A DNA stretch of 52,137 bases, from contig LT984856.1 of the NCBI GenBank assembly GCA_900258555.1, positions 146,597 through 198,733 on the forward strand, read 5' to 3'. The notes beneath the pieces were generated by a model, which made no database searches, had not been told where the DNA came from, and worked only from the letters and a program-made list of their open reading frames with translations. Positions 8,262 through 18,218 of this stretch are shown here, one piece after another; position 1 is the stretch's first letter, and each line of letters starts with the position of its first letter. This DNA is from an uncultured Desulfobacterium sp. (GTDB taxonomy: Bacteria > Desulfobacterota > DSM-4660 > Desulfatiglandales > Desulfatiglandaceae). The translations under genes were made by a program, and so were the position numbers.

Positions 8262-8345
8262 TTTTAGGTTTTAAGTGTTAAATTTTATGTTCAAATTGTT
8301 TTTTGATTTTAATCTCTTAAAACATAACACCTAAAACTTAAAACC
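8262..8345. repeat. Imperfect AT-rich inverted repeat (dispersed intergenic repeat type)
   Basis: Arms of about 28 bases (8264-8291 and 8316-8343) match at roughly 23 positions, built from units such as TTTTAGGTTTTAAGTGTTA and its complement. A related fragment, AATAACATAACACC, recurs at about 8379. AT-rich repeats of this kind are common between genes in related genomes, from general memory. No coding capacity. Confidence 0.5.
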
Positions 8346-8420
8346 GAGTAAAAAGGCGATTTCTGAGCACGAAGCTTAATAACATAACACCGTACCACTT
8401 TCACATACTCTTTCACATAG

Positions 8421-8640
8421 TTATTCCGTAATTTCTTCTATTGGTAATATCTGCTTGCCATGCCGAATTGTAAGAATAGATATTTGGTTTTTTTAATACG
8501 GTAGATGATGCGGTAATTTACGTAGATTAATTCTCTGAATTGGCCCTTTGAAATTTCAGGCACAATCCTACCAAGCGATGGAGAGACTTTTAGTTGCTCA
8601 ACTCTGGAAAACACGGTTTGATATCTTGATCAATTTTCAA
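8421..8640 (-). pseudogene. Decayed RelE/ParE-family toxin gene
   Basis: Read on the minus strand, one frame gives SRVEQLKVSPSLGRIVPE, then RELIYVNYRIIYRI, the conserved ParE core. After a run of seven A (plus-strand T run at about 8487-8494) the family-like sequence moves to another frame, ISILTIRHGKQILP followed by IEEITE and a stop at 8421. Upstream of the VFSRVEQ part the frame meets a TGA, and the family's first 40 residues are not recognisable. The gene therefore has at least one frameshift and a lost 5' end. A sequencing error in the homopolymer could explain the frameshift but not the missing start. No partner antitoxin gene remains upstream. Confidence 0.6.
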
Positions 8641-8796
8641 GCGTTGCACCTTGCACCTCCCTTATGTTCTGAATTTAGGACAATATAGCGTACTTTTGGT
8701 ACGCCGGCAATGTATTTCTAAAGGGGATTACTTGAGCCCTTAAGGAAAGCCAAATATGAACTTATCCTGGAGAAGGCCGCAGTGGGATCAGGCACG
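8641..8796. other. Non-coding stretch with a small palindrome
   Basis: This part of the 670-base gap between tssH and the Phd/PIN pair has no gene I can support. It holds a small palindrome at 8688-8704 (GCGTAC-TTTTG-GTACGC), of unknown role and more than 150 bases from the next start. Confidence 0.4.
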
Positions 8797-8824
8797 TTGA
8801 CAAATCTAAATTTGAGGTTACAAT
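8797..8824 (+). promoter_or_regulatory. Sigma-70-type promoter for the Phd/PIN toxin-antitoxin pair
   Basis: TTGACA at 8797-8802 and TACAAT at 8819-8824 are separated by 16 bases, a near-consensus promoter. Transcription would begin near 8831, leaving a leader of about 38 bases before the antitoxin ATG. The -10 region contains the repeat GTTACAATAGTTACAT, a possible autoregulatory site. Confidence 0.65.
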
Positions 8825-8868
8825 AGTTACATTATAAAGGAGTCACCGAGGTCTTTTTGGAGGTTTGT

Positions 8869-9159
8869 ATGATACAAAGAAGAGTCGGAATAAGAGAGGC
8901 GAAAGTTCAATTAAGCAAATTGATTAAGCTGGTTAAAAGCGGTCAGGAGATTATTCTGACAGATCGGGGGAATCCTGTAGGCAAGATCGTGCAGGTGGAA
9001 AAGGATGCGCTTCCTCTTTCCGAACGAATCAGGCTATTGGAAGAACAAGGAATTATCGCTCCTGCCAACAAAAAAATCAAGAAAATTCCAATACCTATCC
9101 CTGTTGCTGATAACCTGACCCAAAAAATGTTGCAGGAAGATCGCAATCATGTCCGGTGA
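8869..9159 (+). CDS. Phd/YefM-family antitoxin
   Basis: A 96-residue protein. The first half, VGIREAKVQLSKLIKLVKSG then EIILTDRGNPVGKIV, is the Phd/YefM fold, with the typical NAR/REAK helix and the I-T-x-R-G-x-P-V-x-x-I/L strand pair that binds operator DNA as a dimer. The C-terminal half is lysine/proline-rich and probably disordered until it wraps the toxin. The ATG at 8869 is preferred over the TTG at 8857 because GGAGG at 8859-8863 sits five bases before it. The 3' end overlaps the toxin gene by 11 bases, giving translational coupling. The pair would repress its own promoter at 8797-8824; that is the family norm, not seen directly. Confidence 0.9.
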   Translation: MIQRRVGIREAKVQLSKLIKLVKSGQEIILTDRGNPVGKIVQVEKDALPLSERIRLLEEQGIIAPANKKIKKIPIPIPVADNLTQKMLQEDRNHVR

Positions 9160-9583
9160 TGCGGATAAAGTGATTTACTGGGACGCCTCTGCCATCCTAT
9201 CTACACTGTTTACCGACAAACACAGCGCCGAGGCAAAAATTTGGGTCCAAAAAGAGTACATTCATCTGGTTTCTACCCTGGCATATTCAGAAACATGCTC
9301 CGTCATAGCCCGGTTAAACAGGGAAGCCCACCTGTCGGACATTTTGATAAAAACGGCCTTTAAGATGCTGGAGGAGGGGCCATGGAGTTTTACAAGGGCT
9401 TGGCCTGAATGGGAAACAGTCCGAACCCTCTCAAATAAATGGTCCCTTTGCGGGGCGGGTTTATGGCACCTCGCCACTGCGATAAATCTCAAGGAACAAC
9501 TGCCTGAACTTTTTTTGCTGACATTTGATCTTAGACTTCAAGATGCCGCAGATGGAGAAGGTCTTCTTGAGTTTGAGAGGTAA
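9149..9583 (+). CDS. PIN-domain (VapC-like) toxin with one altered active-site position
   Basis: A 144-residue PIN-domain protein partnered with the upstream Phd-type antitoxin. PIN ribonucleases use three or four acidic residues to hold magnesium. Here Asp12 (IYWDASAIL), Glu48 (AYSETCSVIARL) and Asp127 (LLTFDLRL) are present. The motif that normally reads A-D-x-x-H-L-A-x-A reads AGLWHLATA, so the usual Asp is Gly104. The acidic cluster may therefore be incomplete, and activity may be low or rely on another residue. The final part, DAADGEGLLEF, matches the family C-terminus. It overlaps the antitoxin gene by 11 bases. Toxin identity is confident; catalytic competence is not. Confidence 0.85.
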   Translation: MSGDADKVIYWDASAILSTLFTDKHSAEAKIWVQKEYIHLVSTLAYSETCSVIARLNREAHLSDILIKTAFKMLEEGPWSFTRAWPEWETVRTLSNKWSLCGAGLWHLATAINLKEQLPELFLLTFDLRLQDAADGEGLLEFER

Positions 9584-9664
9584 ACAATAAAAACAACATG
9601 TCAGGCGGGCCAAGGAGGACTGAATTTGGGATAAGCCCGTTGTGACATTGAAAAGATATTTTAA

Positions 9665-10855
9665 ATGATTCCTGTAATTGTTTTAAAACCCGGTAGACAG
9701 CGCTCAGTATTGCGCAGACACCCCTGGATATTTTCCGGGGCTGTGGCAAAGGTCAAGGGAGATCCGGGGCCCGGGGTGTCGGTTGATGTGGTATCCTCTG
9801 ACGGCGTCTGGCTTGCAAGGGGGGCGTATTCCCCCAACTCACAGATACTCGTGCGGATATGGACGTTTGATGAGAAGGAAGATGTATCTGAGGGGTTTTT
9901 TCGCTCAAGGATCCAAAAGGCCCTTGATATGCGCACCCATCTACTTAAGGACTCACACCAAGGCGCATGCAGGCTGATCAATTCCGAGTCAGACGGTCTT
10001 CCAGGGGTCATAGTGGACTTCTACAGCGGATTTCTTGTGTGCCAGGTTTTGACCGCCGGGGGAGAATTCTGGAAGGAGGCCATCCTCAAACAACTGGGAA
10101 GTCTTATTTCAAATGACGGCATATATGAGCGCTCTGACGCCGATGTCCGCCTGAAAGAAGGTCTTTCAACGATTTCAGGGATAATTTCCGGAAAAATGCC
10201 GCCTGACCTCATTGAGATAAGAGAAGGGCAATGCCGGTTTTTAGTGGATGTCAAGCATGGGCATAAAACCGGCTTCTACCTGGATCAGAGGGAAAACAGG
10301 GCTACTGTAGCCGAATATGCAAAAGGCTTGAGGGTCTTAAACTGTTTTTCATATACCGGCGGATTTGCAGTTCACTCTCTAATGGCCGGGGCCGGCCATG
10401 TGACCAATGTGGATTCATCTTTAGACGCCTTGCGCCTTGCTGAGCAGAACATTGCGCTGAATAATATTAACACCGACAGGGTTGAGAATATCACAGGAGA
10501 TGTATTTCGTGTTCTGCGTAAGTTCAGAGACTCCGGCATCTGTTTTGATATGGTGATACTTGATCCTCCAAAGTTTGCTGATTCCATGGGCAGTCTGAAA
10601 AAGGCAGGCCGGGGATACAAGGATATCAATCTGCTGGCCCAGAAATTGCTTTTTCCTGGTGGTATGCTTTGCACGTTTTGCTGCTCAGGGCTGGTCACAC
10701 GAGAGCTGTTTCAGAAGATTGTGTCTGATGCCGCAATTGACGCGGGCAGGGATGTACGGATCGTCCGCTGGCTCACTCAGGCACAGGATCATCCCTGTGG
10801 GGTCAATTTTCCGGAGGGGATTTATCTTAAGGGTTTGATATGCAGGGTCTGGTAA
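9665..10855 (+). CDS. rlmI: RlmI-like 23S rRNA (cytosine-C5) methyltransferase
   Basis: A 396-residue class I SAM-dependent methyltransferase of the RlmI/YccW family. An N-terminal PUA domain (about 1-80) starts with IVLKPGRQRSVLRRHPWIFS and includes LARGAYSPNSQILVRIW. A central domain contains FLVDVKHGHKTGFYLDQREN, a signature of the family. The catalytic Rossmann domain has VLNCFSYTGGFAVHSLMAGA for SAM binding, VDSSLDALRLAEQN, and the LDPPKFA motif. E. coli RlmI methylates C1962 of 23S rRNA. Length and domain order are normal. No strong ribosome-binding site precedes the ATG at 9665. The next gene begins about 150 bases later and may not be in the same operon. Confidence 0.88.
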   Translation: MIPVIVLKPGRQRSVLRRHPWIFSGAVAKVKGDPGPGVSVDVVSSDGVWLARGAYSPNSQILVRIWTFDEKEDVSEGFFRSRIQKALDMRTHLLKDSHQGACRLINSESDGLPGVIVDFYSGFLVCQVLTAGGEFWKEAILKQLGSLISNDGIYERSDADVRLKEGLSTISGIISGKMPPDLIEIREGQCRFLVDVKHGHKTGFYLDQRENRATVAEYAKGLRVLNCFSYTGGFAVHSLMAGAGHVTNVDSSLDALRLAEQNIALNNINTDRVENITGDVFRVLRKFRDSGICFDMVILDPPKFADSMGSLKKAGRGYKDINLLAQKLLFPGGMLCTFCCSGLVTRELFQKIVSDAAIDAGRDVRIVRWLTQAQDHPCGVNFPEGIYLKGLICRVW

Positions 10856-11008
10856 AGATCTGCCGGTAAAAATTATTTGTTGAATGGTGGCAAAAATAGT
10901 TATATTCAAACATCATGCTATATATTATGGAGGTTGGGATTAAAAATTACGATGTATTCCATTAAAATTCCGCGTTCCTTAAGAGTGGATCAATTTGTGA
11001 GGGAAATG

Positions 11009-12025
11009 GTGTCTTCAGATTGCTTTCTTATCGCAGATGTAAAAATTTTTAACAAAAAATTAAACATGTTATGTTTAGTTTTGATGCTTTTATTCTTGTA
11101 TTCGCCCTGTTATGCTGCAGGAGGCGCCTACGCATATCTTTTTCCGCAGAAGGGCAAATCATTCGATCCAAGGGCGAACACAGTAATTGGATTTCCAAAG
11201 AAGCACATTGTTGCAAAGAATGACACCCTCCTTGATATCGCCAGGAATTACAAGCTGGGCTTCAATGAGATGGAGGATCTCTATCCTGCGGTGGATGAAT
11301 GGGTTCCGCCTGCTGGAATGGAACTGGTCGTTCCCACACAGTGGGTGTTGCCGGACAGGGATGTGGACGGAATCATCATTAACATAGCCGAAATGAGACT
11401 CTATTATTTCATGAAAAAGATGCATATGGTCAGGACCTATCCCATCGGCATTGGAAGACAGGGCTGGCATACTCCCACAGGAAGCTTTCGGATCTCGACC
11501 AAGAGGGTCCATCCCACCTGGTTTGTCCCAAAGTCACTGCAAAAAAAATATAATACCGCGGTCATGCCGCCGGGCCCTCAAAACCCGCTCGGCGACTATT
11601 GTATGAATCTGAGTAACACTGACTACGGGGTCCACGGCACTAATTTCCCATGGGCAGTGGGCAGGCTGGTGACCCATGGCTGCATACGCCTCTATCCAGA
11701 GGACATAAAGACCCTGTTTGAATATGTTAAGCTCGGAACACCGGTTGAAATCATATACCAGCCTATCAAGTTCGGCACTGTTTCAGGCAAGATATACGTT
11801 GAGGTCCACAGGGATATCTACAAGAAGATCCCAGATTTCAATGCATATGGACATCAGTTGCTAAGGGAGAAAGGCCTGACCGGCAGAGTTGATATGGACA
11901 AATTTGAAGAGGCCTTAAGCCTAAGAGACGGCCTCCCTGTAAACATTACGCGATCAGAGCATAATTCAGTTGAACCAGCCGGTCAGTTTACTGATTCGGT
12001 TTCGGACAGAATGGGTGGTTCATAA
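11009..12025 (+). CDS. L,D-transpeptidase (YkuD domain) with N-terminal LysM-like region
   Basis: A secreted enzyme that would make or edit 3-3 peptidoglycan crosslinks or attach proteins to the wall. A hydrophobic stretch, MLCLVLMLLFLYSPCYA, ends in an AxA-like cleavage site. A LysM-like segment follows (HIVAKNDTLLDIARNYKLGF). The YkuD domain opens with the strand IIINIAEMRLYYF and reaches the catalytic motif HGTNFPWAVGRLVTHGCIR, with the nucleophilic Cys in HGCIR. About 80 residues follow the domain. The start is uncertain. GTG 11009 has GAGGG at a five-base spacing and gives a basic region before the hydrophobic core; ATG 11006, 10952 and 11066 and an upstream start at 10877 are possible. 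Family architecture matches ErfK/YbiS-type proteins. Confidence 0.85.
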   Translation: MSSDCFLIADVKIFNKKLNMLCLVLMLLFLYSPCYAAGGAYAYLFPQKGKSFDPRANTVIGFPKKHIVAKNDTLLDIARNYKLGFNEMEDLYPAVDEWVPPAGMELVVPTQWVLPDRDVDGIIINIAEMRLYYFMKKMHMVRTYPIGIGRQGWHTPTGSFRISTKRVHPTWFVPKSLQKKYNTAVMPPGPQNPLGDYCMNLSNTDYGVHGTNFPWAVGRLVTHGCIRLYPEDIKTLFEYVKLGTPVEIIYQPIKFGTVSGKIYVEVHRDIYKKIPDFNAYGHQLLREKGLTGRVDMDKFEEALSLRDGLPVNITRSEHNSVEPAGQFTDSVSDRMGGS

Positions 12026-12289
12026 GCTTAGCGCGATATTGTATTTACTGATTGCGGAAAATATCTGAGAACAACTATTCTTCCAAAACCTAATTTTAGC
12101 TATCAACTATTGGCTTTCGGCTATTAGCTTAATGATTTGGTCAAAACAAATAATCATTCAGTTATCGAAAAGCCAGTCGCCCTACTTAGGCAAAATTTAA
12201 TTCCAATGTTTGGTTATGGACCGAATTTGTGCCAGACAGGTTTTATAAATTTGTTTGTGGCGAGGATCTTTTAGACAGGCGGGGTTGAG

Positions 12290-13621
12290 ATGAAATTAGA
12301 AGTAAATAGAAAAATTGGTTTATTATTCCTCTTGATCATTTCTTTAGGCTTTGTGCTTTCTTCATGCCGGGACGATATCGAACCCGGCGCAAAGGATAAT
12401 CAATTATTCAAAGGCCTGGAAATCGCCACAGCCAAGGTAAAGGCTGTTCCTGAACTTTACGAGGCGGTGGGCACGGTGATGGCGGAGAATACCAGTGAGC
12501 TTGCTGCCAAATTAATGGCCAGGGTGGAGCGGATTGCGGTTAAGGAAGGTGACCGCGTTAATTCAGGCGATGTATTGGTGTATCTGGATCAGCGTCAGGT
12601 TTTGGCAGGTGTTAAACAGGCAGAGGCCTCCCTTGCCGAGGCCCAGCGAGCAATGGAAGCGGCGCGCGCCGGCAGGGATGCGGCCAAGGCGGCAGAGGAA
12701 CTCGCCGCTGCAACCTTTTCAAGGTATCAGACGCTCAGGCAGAACGGGTCCATCAGCGCGCAGCAATTCGACGAGGTGGATTCCAGCCTACGTCAGGCCA
12801 AGGCGGGACTGACTCAGGCAGAGGCCCAGTTTTCAGCAGTAACGGCCAGGGTTGAACAGGCAAAGGCGGCCTTAAGTTCAGCGCAGGTTACCCTAAAGGA
12901 TACCATGATCGGCTCACCTTACTCCGGTGTTGTGGCGGACAAACACATAGAGGAAGGTGATATGGCTTCACCCGGAAGGGTCCTGCTTACGATGGAGACT
13001 ACAGAAAAATATCGCCTCTATGTGGAGATCCCTGAGGTTCATATTAAGGATGTTGATCAAAAACAAGATGTCAAAGTGGAGATCCCTGCCAGGGGGCTTA
13101 ATAATCTGAATGGGGTTATATCAACCATTGTCCCAGCGGGTGATCCTGGCAGTCGGTCATTTCTTGTAAAGATTGATCTACCCGAAGGTCTTACGCTCAA
13201 GACCGGCATGTTCGGTAAGGCGAAAATCAAATATGGCAGCAGTAACCAGATGATTCTACCCGGCTCTGCTATTATTCATCGCGGACAGCTTACAGCTCTT
13301 TTCATTGTAGGCGGCGACGGAGTTGTCCACTTTCGACTGATACGTCTGGGCAGATCTTATCAGGACTCCTTTGAGGTGCTTACCGGGATCTCTGACGGCG
13401 AGCGTTACGTTGTCAAGCCTCCTCCTACCTTGGTTGACGGTGCCAGGATACTTTCCGAGAATGACTATTTTCCGCAATCTCTGCCTCAGGCTCAATCCCG
13501 CTTTAGCTGGATTAATCCTCTAAATACTAAATGTATTCCTGTGGTCAACATCTTAACCTTCCTTGACCTTGCGGAAAATTTATCCTTCTCGGGCAGTATC
13601 CCCGTAGAGGTCAGCTCATGA
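12290..13621 (+). CDS. RND efflux membrane-fusion (periplasmic adaptor) lipoprotein
   Basis: A 443-residue adaptor of the AcrA/HlyD type. A lipoprotein signal ends in LSSC with Cys26 as the lipidation site. Then come a biotinyl-lipoyl half ([21 protein letters not shown]), a long alanine-rich coiled-coil hairpin (about 105-200), the second lipoyl half ([20 protein letters not shown]), and beta-barrel and membrane-proximal domains ([24 protein letters not shown]). The adaptor links an inner-membrane RND pump to an outer-membrane channel. The last 40 residues, after ILSENDYF, are an unusual extension with a hydrophobic patch. The stop overlaps the pump start (ATGA), so the two are translationally coupled. 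No TolC-like channel gene is nearby. Confidence 0.9.
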   Translation: MKLEVNRKIGLLFLLIISLGFVLSSCRDDIEPGAKDNQLFKGLEIATAKVKAVPELYEAVGTVMAENTSELAAKLMARVERIAVKEGDRVNSGDVLVYLDQRQVLAGVKQAEASLAEAQRAMEAARAGRDAAKAAEELAAATFSRYQTLRQNGSISAQQFDEVDSSLRQAKAGLTQAEAQFSAVTARVEQAKAALSSAQVTLKDTMIGSPYSGVVADKHIEEGDMASPGRVLLTMETTEKYRLYVEIPEVHIKDVDQKQDVKVEIPARGLNNLNGVISTIVPAGDPGSRSFLVKIDLPEGLTLKTGMFGKAKIKYGSSNQMILPGSAIIHRGQLTALFIVGGDGVVHFRLIRLGRSYQDSFEVLTGISDGERYVVKPPPTLVDGARILSENDYFPQSLPQAQSRFSWINPLNTKCIPVVNILTFLDLAENLSFSGSIPVEVSS

Positions 13622-16600
13622 AAGACAAGACAGGTCCTGCCGGAAGGATAGTAAGGTTATTTATCTCATCCAAACTGACCCCTTTAATTATAGTAGCGTC
13701 AGTTCTGTTGGGGCTTGGCGCGGTCTATGTGCTCCCCAGGGAAGAGGAGCCTCAGATCATTGTCCCCATGATTGACATCTTTGTAAACATGCCCGGGGCA
13801 AGCGCCAAAGAGGTGGAGGAGAGGGTGACAAGGCCCATGGAAGAACTCCTGTGGGAAATCCCTGATGTTGAATACATCTATTCCACTTCAAGTCCCGGTA
13901 TGTCCATGGCCATAGTCCGTTTTCTGGTGGGTGTTGACGAAGAAGAAGCGATTGTCCGCCTCCAGTCAAAACTCCTCGCCAATTACGACCGCATCCCCTG
14001 TTGCGGCGTTTCCACTCCCCTTGTCAAACCCAGGTATATTGACGATGTCCCAATCCTTGCACTGACATTTTGGGGCGAGGATGTAGATCATTACACCCTG
14101 CGCCGGGTGGCTGCCCAGGTGGAGGATATTGTAAAGAGGGAGGACAATGTATCTATTACCAACATCATAGGCGGTAACTCCAGACAGGTGGAGGTCTGGC
14201 TTGACCCTGCGAGACTTTCCGCCTCCAGGCTGGATGCCGGTGCTGTTGTAGCCATGTTAAGGTCGGCGAATCAGGAGGCGGACCTTGGCGGGTACCCGTC
14301 GATGGATGGACAGATCCTGGTACACTCAGGCGGGTTTCTCCGTGATGCAAAGGATGCGGGAAGGGTGGTTGTAGGCATTCATGAAGGCCGCCCTGTCTAT
14401 CTTCGCGATGTGGCTACAATCTCAGATGGCCCGGCAGAGGCGGATCAATATGTTTTCCTTGGTCATGGCCCCAAGGTGGGTCCTGGCAAAAATCCCTCCC
14501 CGCCGCCCAAGATGGGCCTAATGCCCGCTGTGACCCTCACCATTGCAAAGCGGAAAGGCACAAACGCGATCACAGTGGCGGAAGAAGTGCTCAGGCAGGT
14601 GGAGGAGAATAATGGGGTAATCATCCCTGACAATATCCATATGACCGTTACCAGACACTATGGGGAAACGGCAAAGGAAAAGTCAAACGAGCTTCTTTTT
14701 CACATGTTTATAGCCATCTTCTCGGTTTCCTTGCTGATCTGGTTCGCCCTTGGCCACAGGGAGTCAGGGGTGGTGGCCGTGGCTATACCTGTCACCCTTG
14801 CACTTACCCTGGCGGTGTTTTACCTCTATGGATATACCTTAAACCGCATCACCCTCTTTGCACTGATCTTCTCCATAGGCATTCTGGTGGATGACGCCAT
14901 TGTAGTGCTTGAAAATATCGTTCGTCACCTTCATCTTCCTGAAAATAACGGCCGCAGCTTTTATGAGATTGCAGTCGAGGCGGTAGATGAGGTGGGAAAC
15001 CCCACGATCTTAGCTACCATGACCGTGATTGCAGCGATTCTTCCCATGGCCTTTGTCCGGGGGCTTATGGGTCCTTATATGCGTCCGATCCCTGTCGGAG
15101 CCTCTGCGGCGATGGTGTTCTCGCTAATGGTCGCCTTTATTGTGACACCCTGGGCGTCTGCACATCTGCTCAGAAGAAATGGAAATAATAAGGGACATGA
15201 CACAAAAGAGGATTTTACTGTCAGGCTCTATCGCCGCGTGATGACCCCTCTGATCCATACGGCCAGGTGGCGCTGGTCTTTTCTAACGGCGGTGGTCGTT
15301 CTGCTTATCTTGTCGTGCGCTTTTGTAGCGCTTGGCTGGGTCAAGGTAAAAATGTTGCCTTTTGATAACAAGAGCGAATTTCAAGTAGTGCTCGATATGC
15401 CGGAGCAGGCCACCCTTGAGGAGACTGCCGCCGCCGCAACCGAAATGGGGGATTACATAAAGACAATAGAAGAGGTGACAAATTATGAGATATATGTCGG
15501 CTGCGCAGCGCCCTTCAATTTTAATGGTTTGGTCAGGCATTATTATCTACGCCGCGGGCCGAATGTAGCCGACATTCAGGTCAATCTGGTCGGTAAAGGC
15601 GAAAGAAATGCCCAGAGCCATGAGATCGCAAAGCGGGTGCGGCCCGGGCTTAAAGGCATAGCCGACCGCTTCAACGCACGGGTAAAGGTGGCCGAGGTCC
15701 CGCCCGGCCCGCCTGCTTTATCTACACTGGTTGCAGAGATATACGGCCCTGATTATCAGCGCCAGCGTGAACTTGCCCAAAAGGTGATGAAGATATTTGA
15801 GGAAACTCCGGGGGTGGTTGATACGGACTGGTATATGGAGGAGGATCAGGTCCGTTACGATCTTATTGTAGATAAGGAAAAGGCGGCCCTCAATCACATC
15901 AGTGCAGACAGGATAAACCAGGTCCTTGAGCTTTCGCTTAAAGGCATGCAGGTGGGGCTTTTGCACCAGCCATTGGAAAAGGAGGATGTGGCTATTGTCT
16001 TAAGGCTCCCAATGGGGGAAAGGGCGGGCGTTGAAAGGTTGACCTCAGTAAAGATTGCCTCTGATAACGGCAAATTGGTCCCTATCCTGGAACTTGTAGA
16101 TATAAAAAAAAGGGACATTGACCGCAGCATCTACCATAAAAACCTTATGCCGGTTGTGTACGTAACTGCAGATGTGGCGGGGGAAAAGGAAAGCCCTGTT
16201 TATGCGATCCTCGAGATGCGAAAAAAGATTGAAAAGATTACTCTCCCGGAAAATTATTCCATAGCCCAGTATACATCACATATCCCCCAGAGTGATCTAA
16301 AGTTTTCCATGAAGTGGGACGGCGAATGGCAGATCACCTATGAGGTATTCCGTGACCTGGGAATTGCCTTTGCCGCGGTGCTGGTACTGATTTTTCTCTT
16401 GGCCGTCGGGTGGTTTCAATCCCTGAGCACTCCCCTTGTGATAATGGCGGCTATCCCTTTTTCCCTGGTGGGGATTCTGCCTGCGCATGCCGCTATGGGT
16501 GCCTTTTTTACCGCAACATCAATGATTGGCTTCATCGCAGGGGCTGGAATTGTTGTCAGGAATTCCATCATACTTGTAGATTTCATAGAGCTGAGGGTGG

Positions 16601-16878
16601 CCCAGGGCATAGCCTTGGATCAGGCGGTGATTGATGCTGGCGCGATACGCTTCAGACCCATGATGCTCACGGCCGCTGCGGTGGTTGTAGGAGCATCCGT
16701 CATCCTTTTTGACCCCATTTTTCAGGGGCTGGCCATTTCACTTATGGCAGGGGAGGTGGCCTCGCTGTTTTTGTCGCGTATGACTGTGCCTATACTTTAT
16801 TACATGGATAAACGATGGGAGGCCGGGCATGCTTCTAAAAGCAGTGCCGGCAATACATTCCCTGATAAAGTGATATAA
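13618..16878 (+). CDS. RND-family efflux pump, inner-membrane permease (AcrB-like)
   Basis: A 1086-residue transporter with the two-fold RND layout: TM1 near residues 20-38, a large periplasmic loop, TM2-7, a second large loop and TM8-12. The first loop has the typical [20 protein letters not shown] opening. TM4 carries [14 protein letters not shown], with the paired aspartates Asp425 and Asp426 that relay protons in AcrB-type pumps. The second half has the matching TM11 region [18 protein letters not shown]. The substrate cannot be predicted; there are no heavy-metal (CzcA) signatures. It starts within the stop of the adaptor gene (4-base overlap). An outer-membrane channel must be supplied from elsewhere. 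Confidence 0.92.
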   Translation: MKDKTGPAGRIVRLFISSKLTPLIIVASVLLGLGAVYVLPREEEPQIIVPMIDIFVNMPGASAKEVEERVTRPMEELLWEIPDVEYIYSTSSPGMSMAIVRFLVGVDEEEAIVRLQSKLLANYDRIPCCGVSTPLVKPRYIDDVPILALTFWGEDVDHYTLRRVAAQVEDIVKREDNVSITNIIGGNSRQVEVWLDPARLSASRLDAGAVVAMLRSANQEADLGGYPSMDGQILVHSGGFLRDAKDAGRVVVGIHEGRPVYLRDVATISDGPAEADQYVFLGHGPKVGPGKNPSPPPKMGLMPAVTLTIAKRKGTNAITVAEEVLRQVEENNGVIIPDNIHMTVTRHYGETAKEKSNELLFHMFIAIFSVSLLIWFALGHRESGVVAVAIPVTLALTLAVFYLYGYTLNRITLFALIFSIGILVDDAIVVLENIVRHLHLPENNGRSFYEIAVEAVDEVGNPTILATMTVIAAILPMAFVRGLMGPYMRPIPVGASAAMVFSLMVAFIVTPWASAHLLRRNGNNKGHDTKEDFTVRLYRRVMTPLIHTARWRWSFLTAVVVLLILSCAFVALGWVKVKMLPFDNKSEFQVVLDMPEQATLEETAAAATEMGDYIKTIEEVTNYEIYVGCAAPFNFNGLVRHYYLRRGPNVADIQVNLVGKGERNAQSHEIAKRVRPGLKGIADRFNARVKVAEVPPGPPALSTLVAEIYGPDYQRQRELAQKVMKIFEETPGVVDTDWYMEEDQVRYDLIVDKEKAALNHISADRINQVLELSLKGMQVGLLHQPLEKEDVAIVLRLPMGERAGVERLTSVKIASDNGKLVPILELVDIKKRDIDRSIYHKNLMPVVYVTADVAGEKESPVYAILEMRKKIEKITLPENYSIAQYTSHIPQSDLKFSMKWDGEWQITYEVFRDLGIAFAAVLVLIFLLAVGWFQSLSTPLVIMAAIPFSLVGILPAHAAMGAFFTATSMIGFIAGAGIVVRNSIILVDFIELRVAQGIALDQAVIDAGAIRFRPMMLTAAAVVVGASVILFDPIFQGLAISLMAGEVASLFLSRMTVPILYYMDKRWEAGHASKSSAGNTFPDKVI

Positions 16879-16940
16879 AAATTTATCGGTGCAAATAAAT
16901 AATCTTTCGATTCGTATTTTGACACTATAAGGTAAATGAC

Positions 16941-18218
16941 ATGAAAGACATCCTCGCCTTTGTTATGGCCGGCGGCAGGGGCCAAAGGCTTATGCCCCTG
17001 ACTGAAGACCGGGCCAAACCGGCAGTCCCGTTTGGTGGAATTTACAGGCTGATTGATTTTACACTCAGCAATTGCGTAAATTCCCAGATATACAAGATAA
17101 TAGTGCTTCCCCAGTACAAGTCTCAATCCCTAAACGACCACCTGGAGAGCGGTTGGAGCTTCTTTAGCCCCAAGATAGGGCAATTTCTCAAGATTGCACC
17201 TCCTCAGCAACGGACAAGTCTTGAATGGTATATGGGGACTGCCGATTCCATCAGGCAGAATCTATATCTGATAGATCGCTACAGGCCAAGCCATGTAATG
17301 ATCCTTTCCGGGGATCATATCTACAAAATGGACTACAGCCTCTTTTATTATTACCATAAGGAAAAGACCGCTGATATCACCATCTCGCTGTTGGAGATTG
17401 ATGTAGATCTTGCCCATGAGGTTGGAGTGGCCGAGGTGGACGAGGATTACAAGATCCTGGGTTTCCAGGAAAAGCCCAAAAAAGACATAAAGACCATCCC
17501 TGGAGACACTGAACATGTCCTCGCCTCTATGGGAATATATATTTTCAGGACAGAGGTCCTGACCGAGATTCTCAATCTGACTACTGCAGGTGATTTTGGT
17601 AGTGAAATCATTCCCGACTTTCTGGGTAAATACAAGATCTATGCCTATCCATTCAGTAAGAAGAATAAGATCAGCGATTATGTTACAGTGACTACGGAAG
17701 ACGGCAAAAGGCAGATGAGGCTTGAGCCGTGTACGAGCGATTCAAGTTACTGGCGCGATGTTGGAACACTGGATTCTTACTGGAATGCCAATATGGATCT
17801 TACAGGGGTAAATCCCCACTTTAACCTTTATGGGCGAATGTGGCCTATCCATACCTATCAGGTCCCTGCGCCGCCGGCAAAATTCGTATTTTCAACAGAA
17901 CGTCCCGAAGGCTTCAGGGTGGGGAAAGCCCTTGATTCATTGGTGGCCCCCGGCAGCATCGTCAGCGGCATCGTACGCAATTCCGTGCTTTCTTACAACG
18001 TAATAGCGCAGAGCTGGTCTACAATTGATGAATCGGTCATCCTTGATGAGGTTGTTGTCGGACGCTTCTGCAAGATAAAAAAGGCCATTATTGACAAGTT
18101 TAACATAATCCCTCCCAACACAGAGATAGGTTACCACCCGGAAGAAGATCGAAAACGGTTTACGGTGACGCCCAGGGGTATTGTAGTGGTGCCGAAGGGC
18201 TATTTTTCAAGAAAATAG
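16941..18218 (+). CDS. glgC: Glucose-1-phosphate adenylyltransferase (ADP-glucose pyrophosphorylase)
   Basis: A 425-residue nucleotidyltransferase forming ADP-glucose and pyrophosphate from glucose-1-phosphate and ATP, the committed step of bacterial glycogen synthesis. The N-terminal loop VMAGGRGQRLMPLTEDRAKP is the nucleotide site. PAVPFGGIYRLIDFTLSNCV is the conserved regulatory and dimer segment. HVMILSGDHIYKMDY holds the metal-binding Asp. FQEKPK (glucose-1-phosphate lysine) and YWRDVGTLDSYW complete the signature. The C-terminal left-handed beta-helix covers about residues 300-425. Length is normal. It stands alone here, 60 bases after the RND pump, with no other glycogen genes in view. 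A modest AAGGT ribosome-binding site lies before the ATG. Confidence 0.93.
   Translation: MKDILAFVMAGGRGQRLMPLTEDRAKPAVPFGGIYRLIDFTLSNCVNSQIYKIIVLPQYKSQSLNDHLESGWSFFSPKIGQFLKIAPPQQRTSLEWYMGTADSIRQNLYLIDRYRPSHVMILSGDHIYKMDYSLFYYYHKEKTADITISLLEIDVDLAHEVGVAEVDEDYKILGFQEKPKKDIKTIPGDTEHVLASMGIYIFRTEVLTEILNLTTAGDFGSEIIPDFLGKYKIYAYPFSKKNKISDYVTVTTEDGKRQMRLEPCTSDSSYWRDVGTLDSYWNANMDLTGVNPHFNLYGRMWPIHTYQVPAPPAKFVFSTERPEGFRVGKALDSLVAPGSIVSGIVRNSVLSYNVIAQSWSTIDESVILDEVVVGRFCKIKKAIIDKFNIIPPNTEIGYHPEEDRKRFTVTPRGIVVVPKGYFSRK

Noticed and set aside
12085-12125. AT-rich GCTAT/ATTAGC motifs upstream of the RND adaptor as a repeat or operator
   Set aside because: The arms do not pair over a useful length; only short matches.
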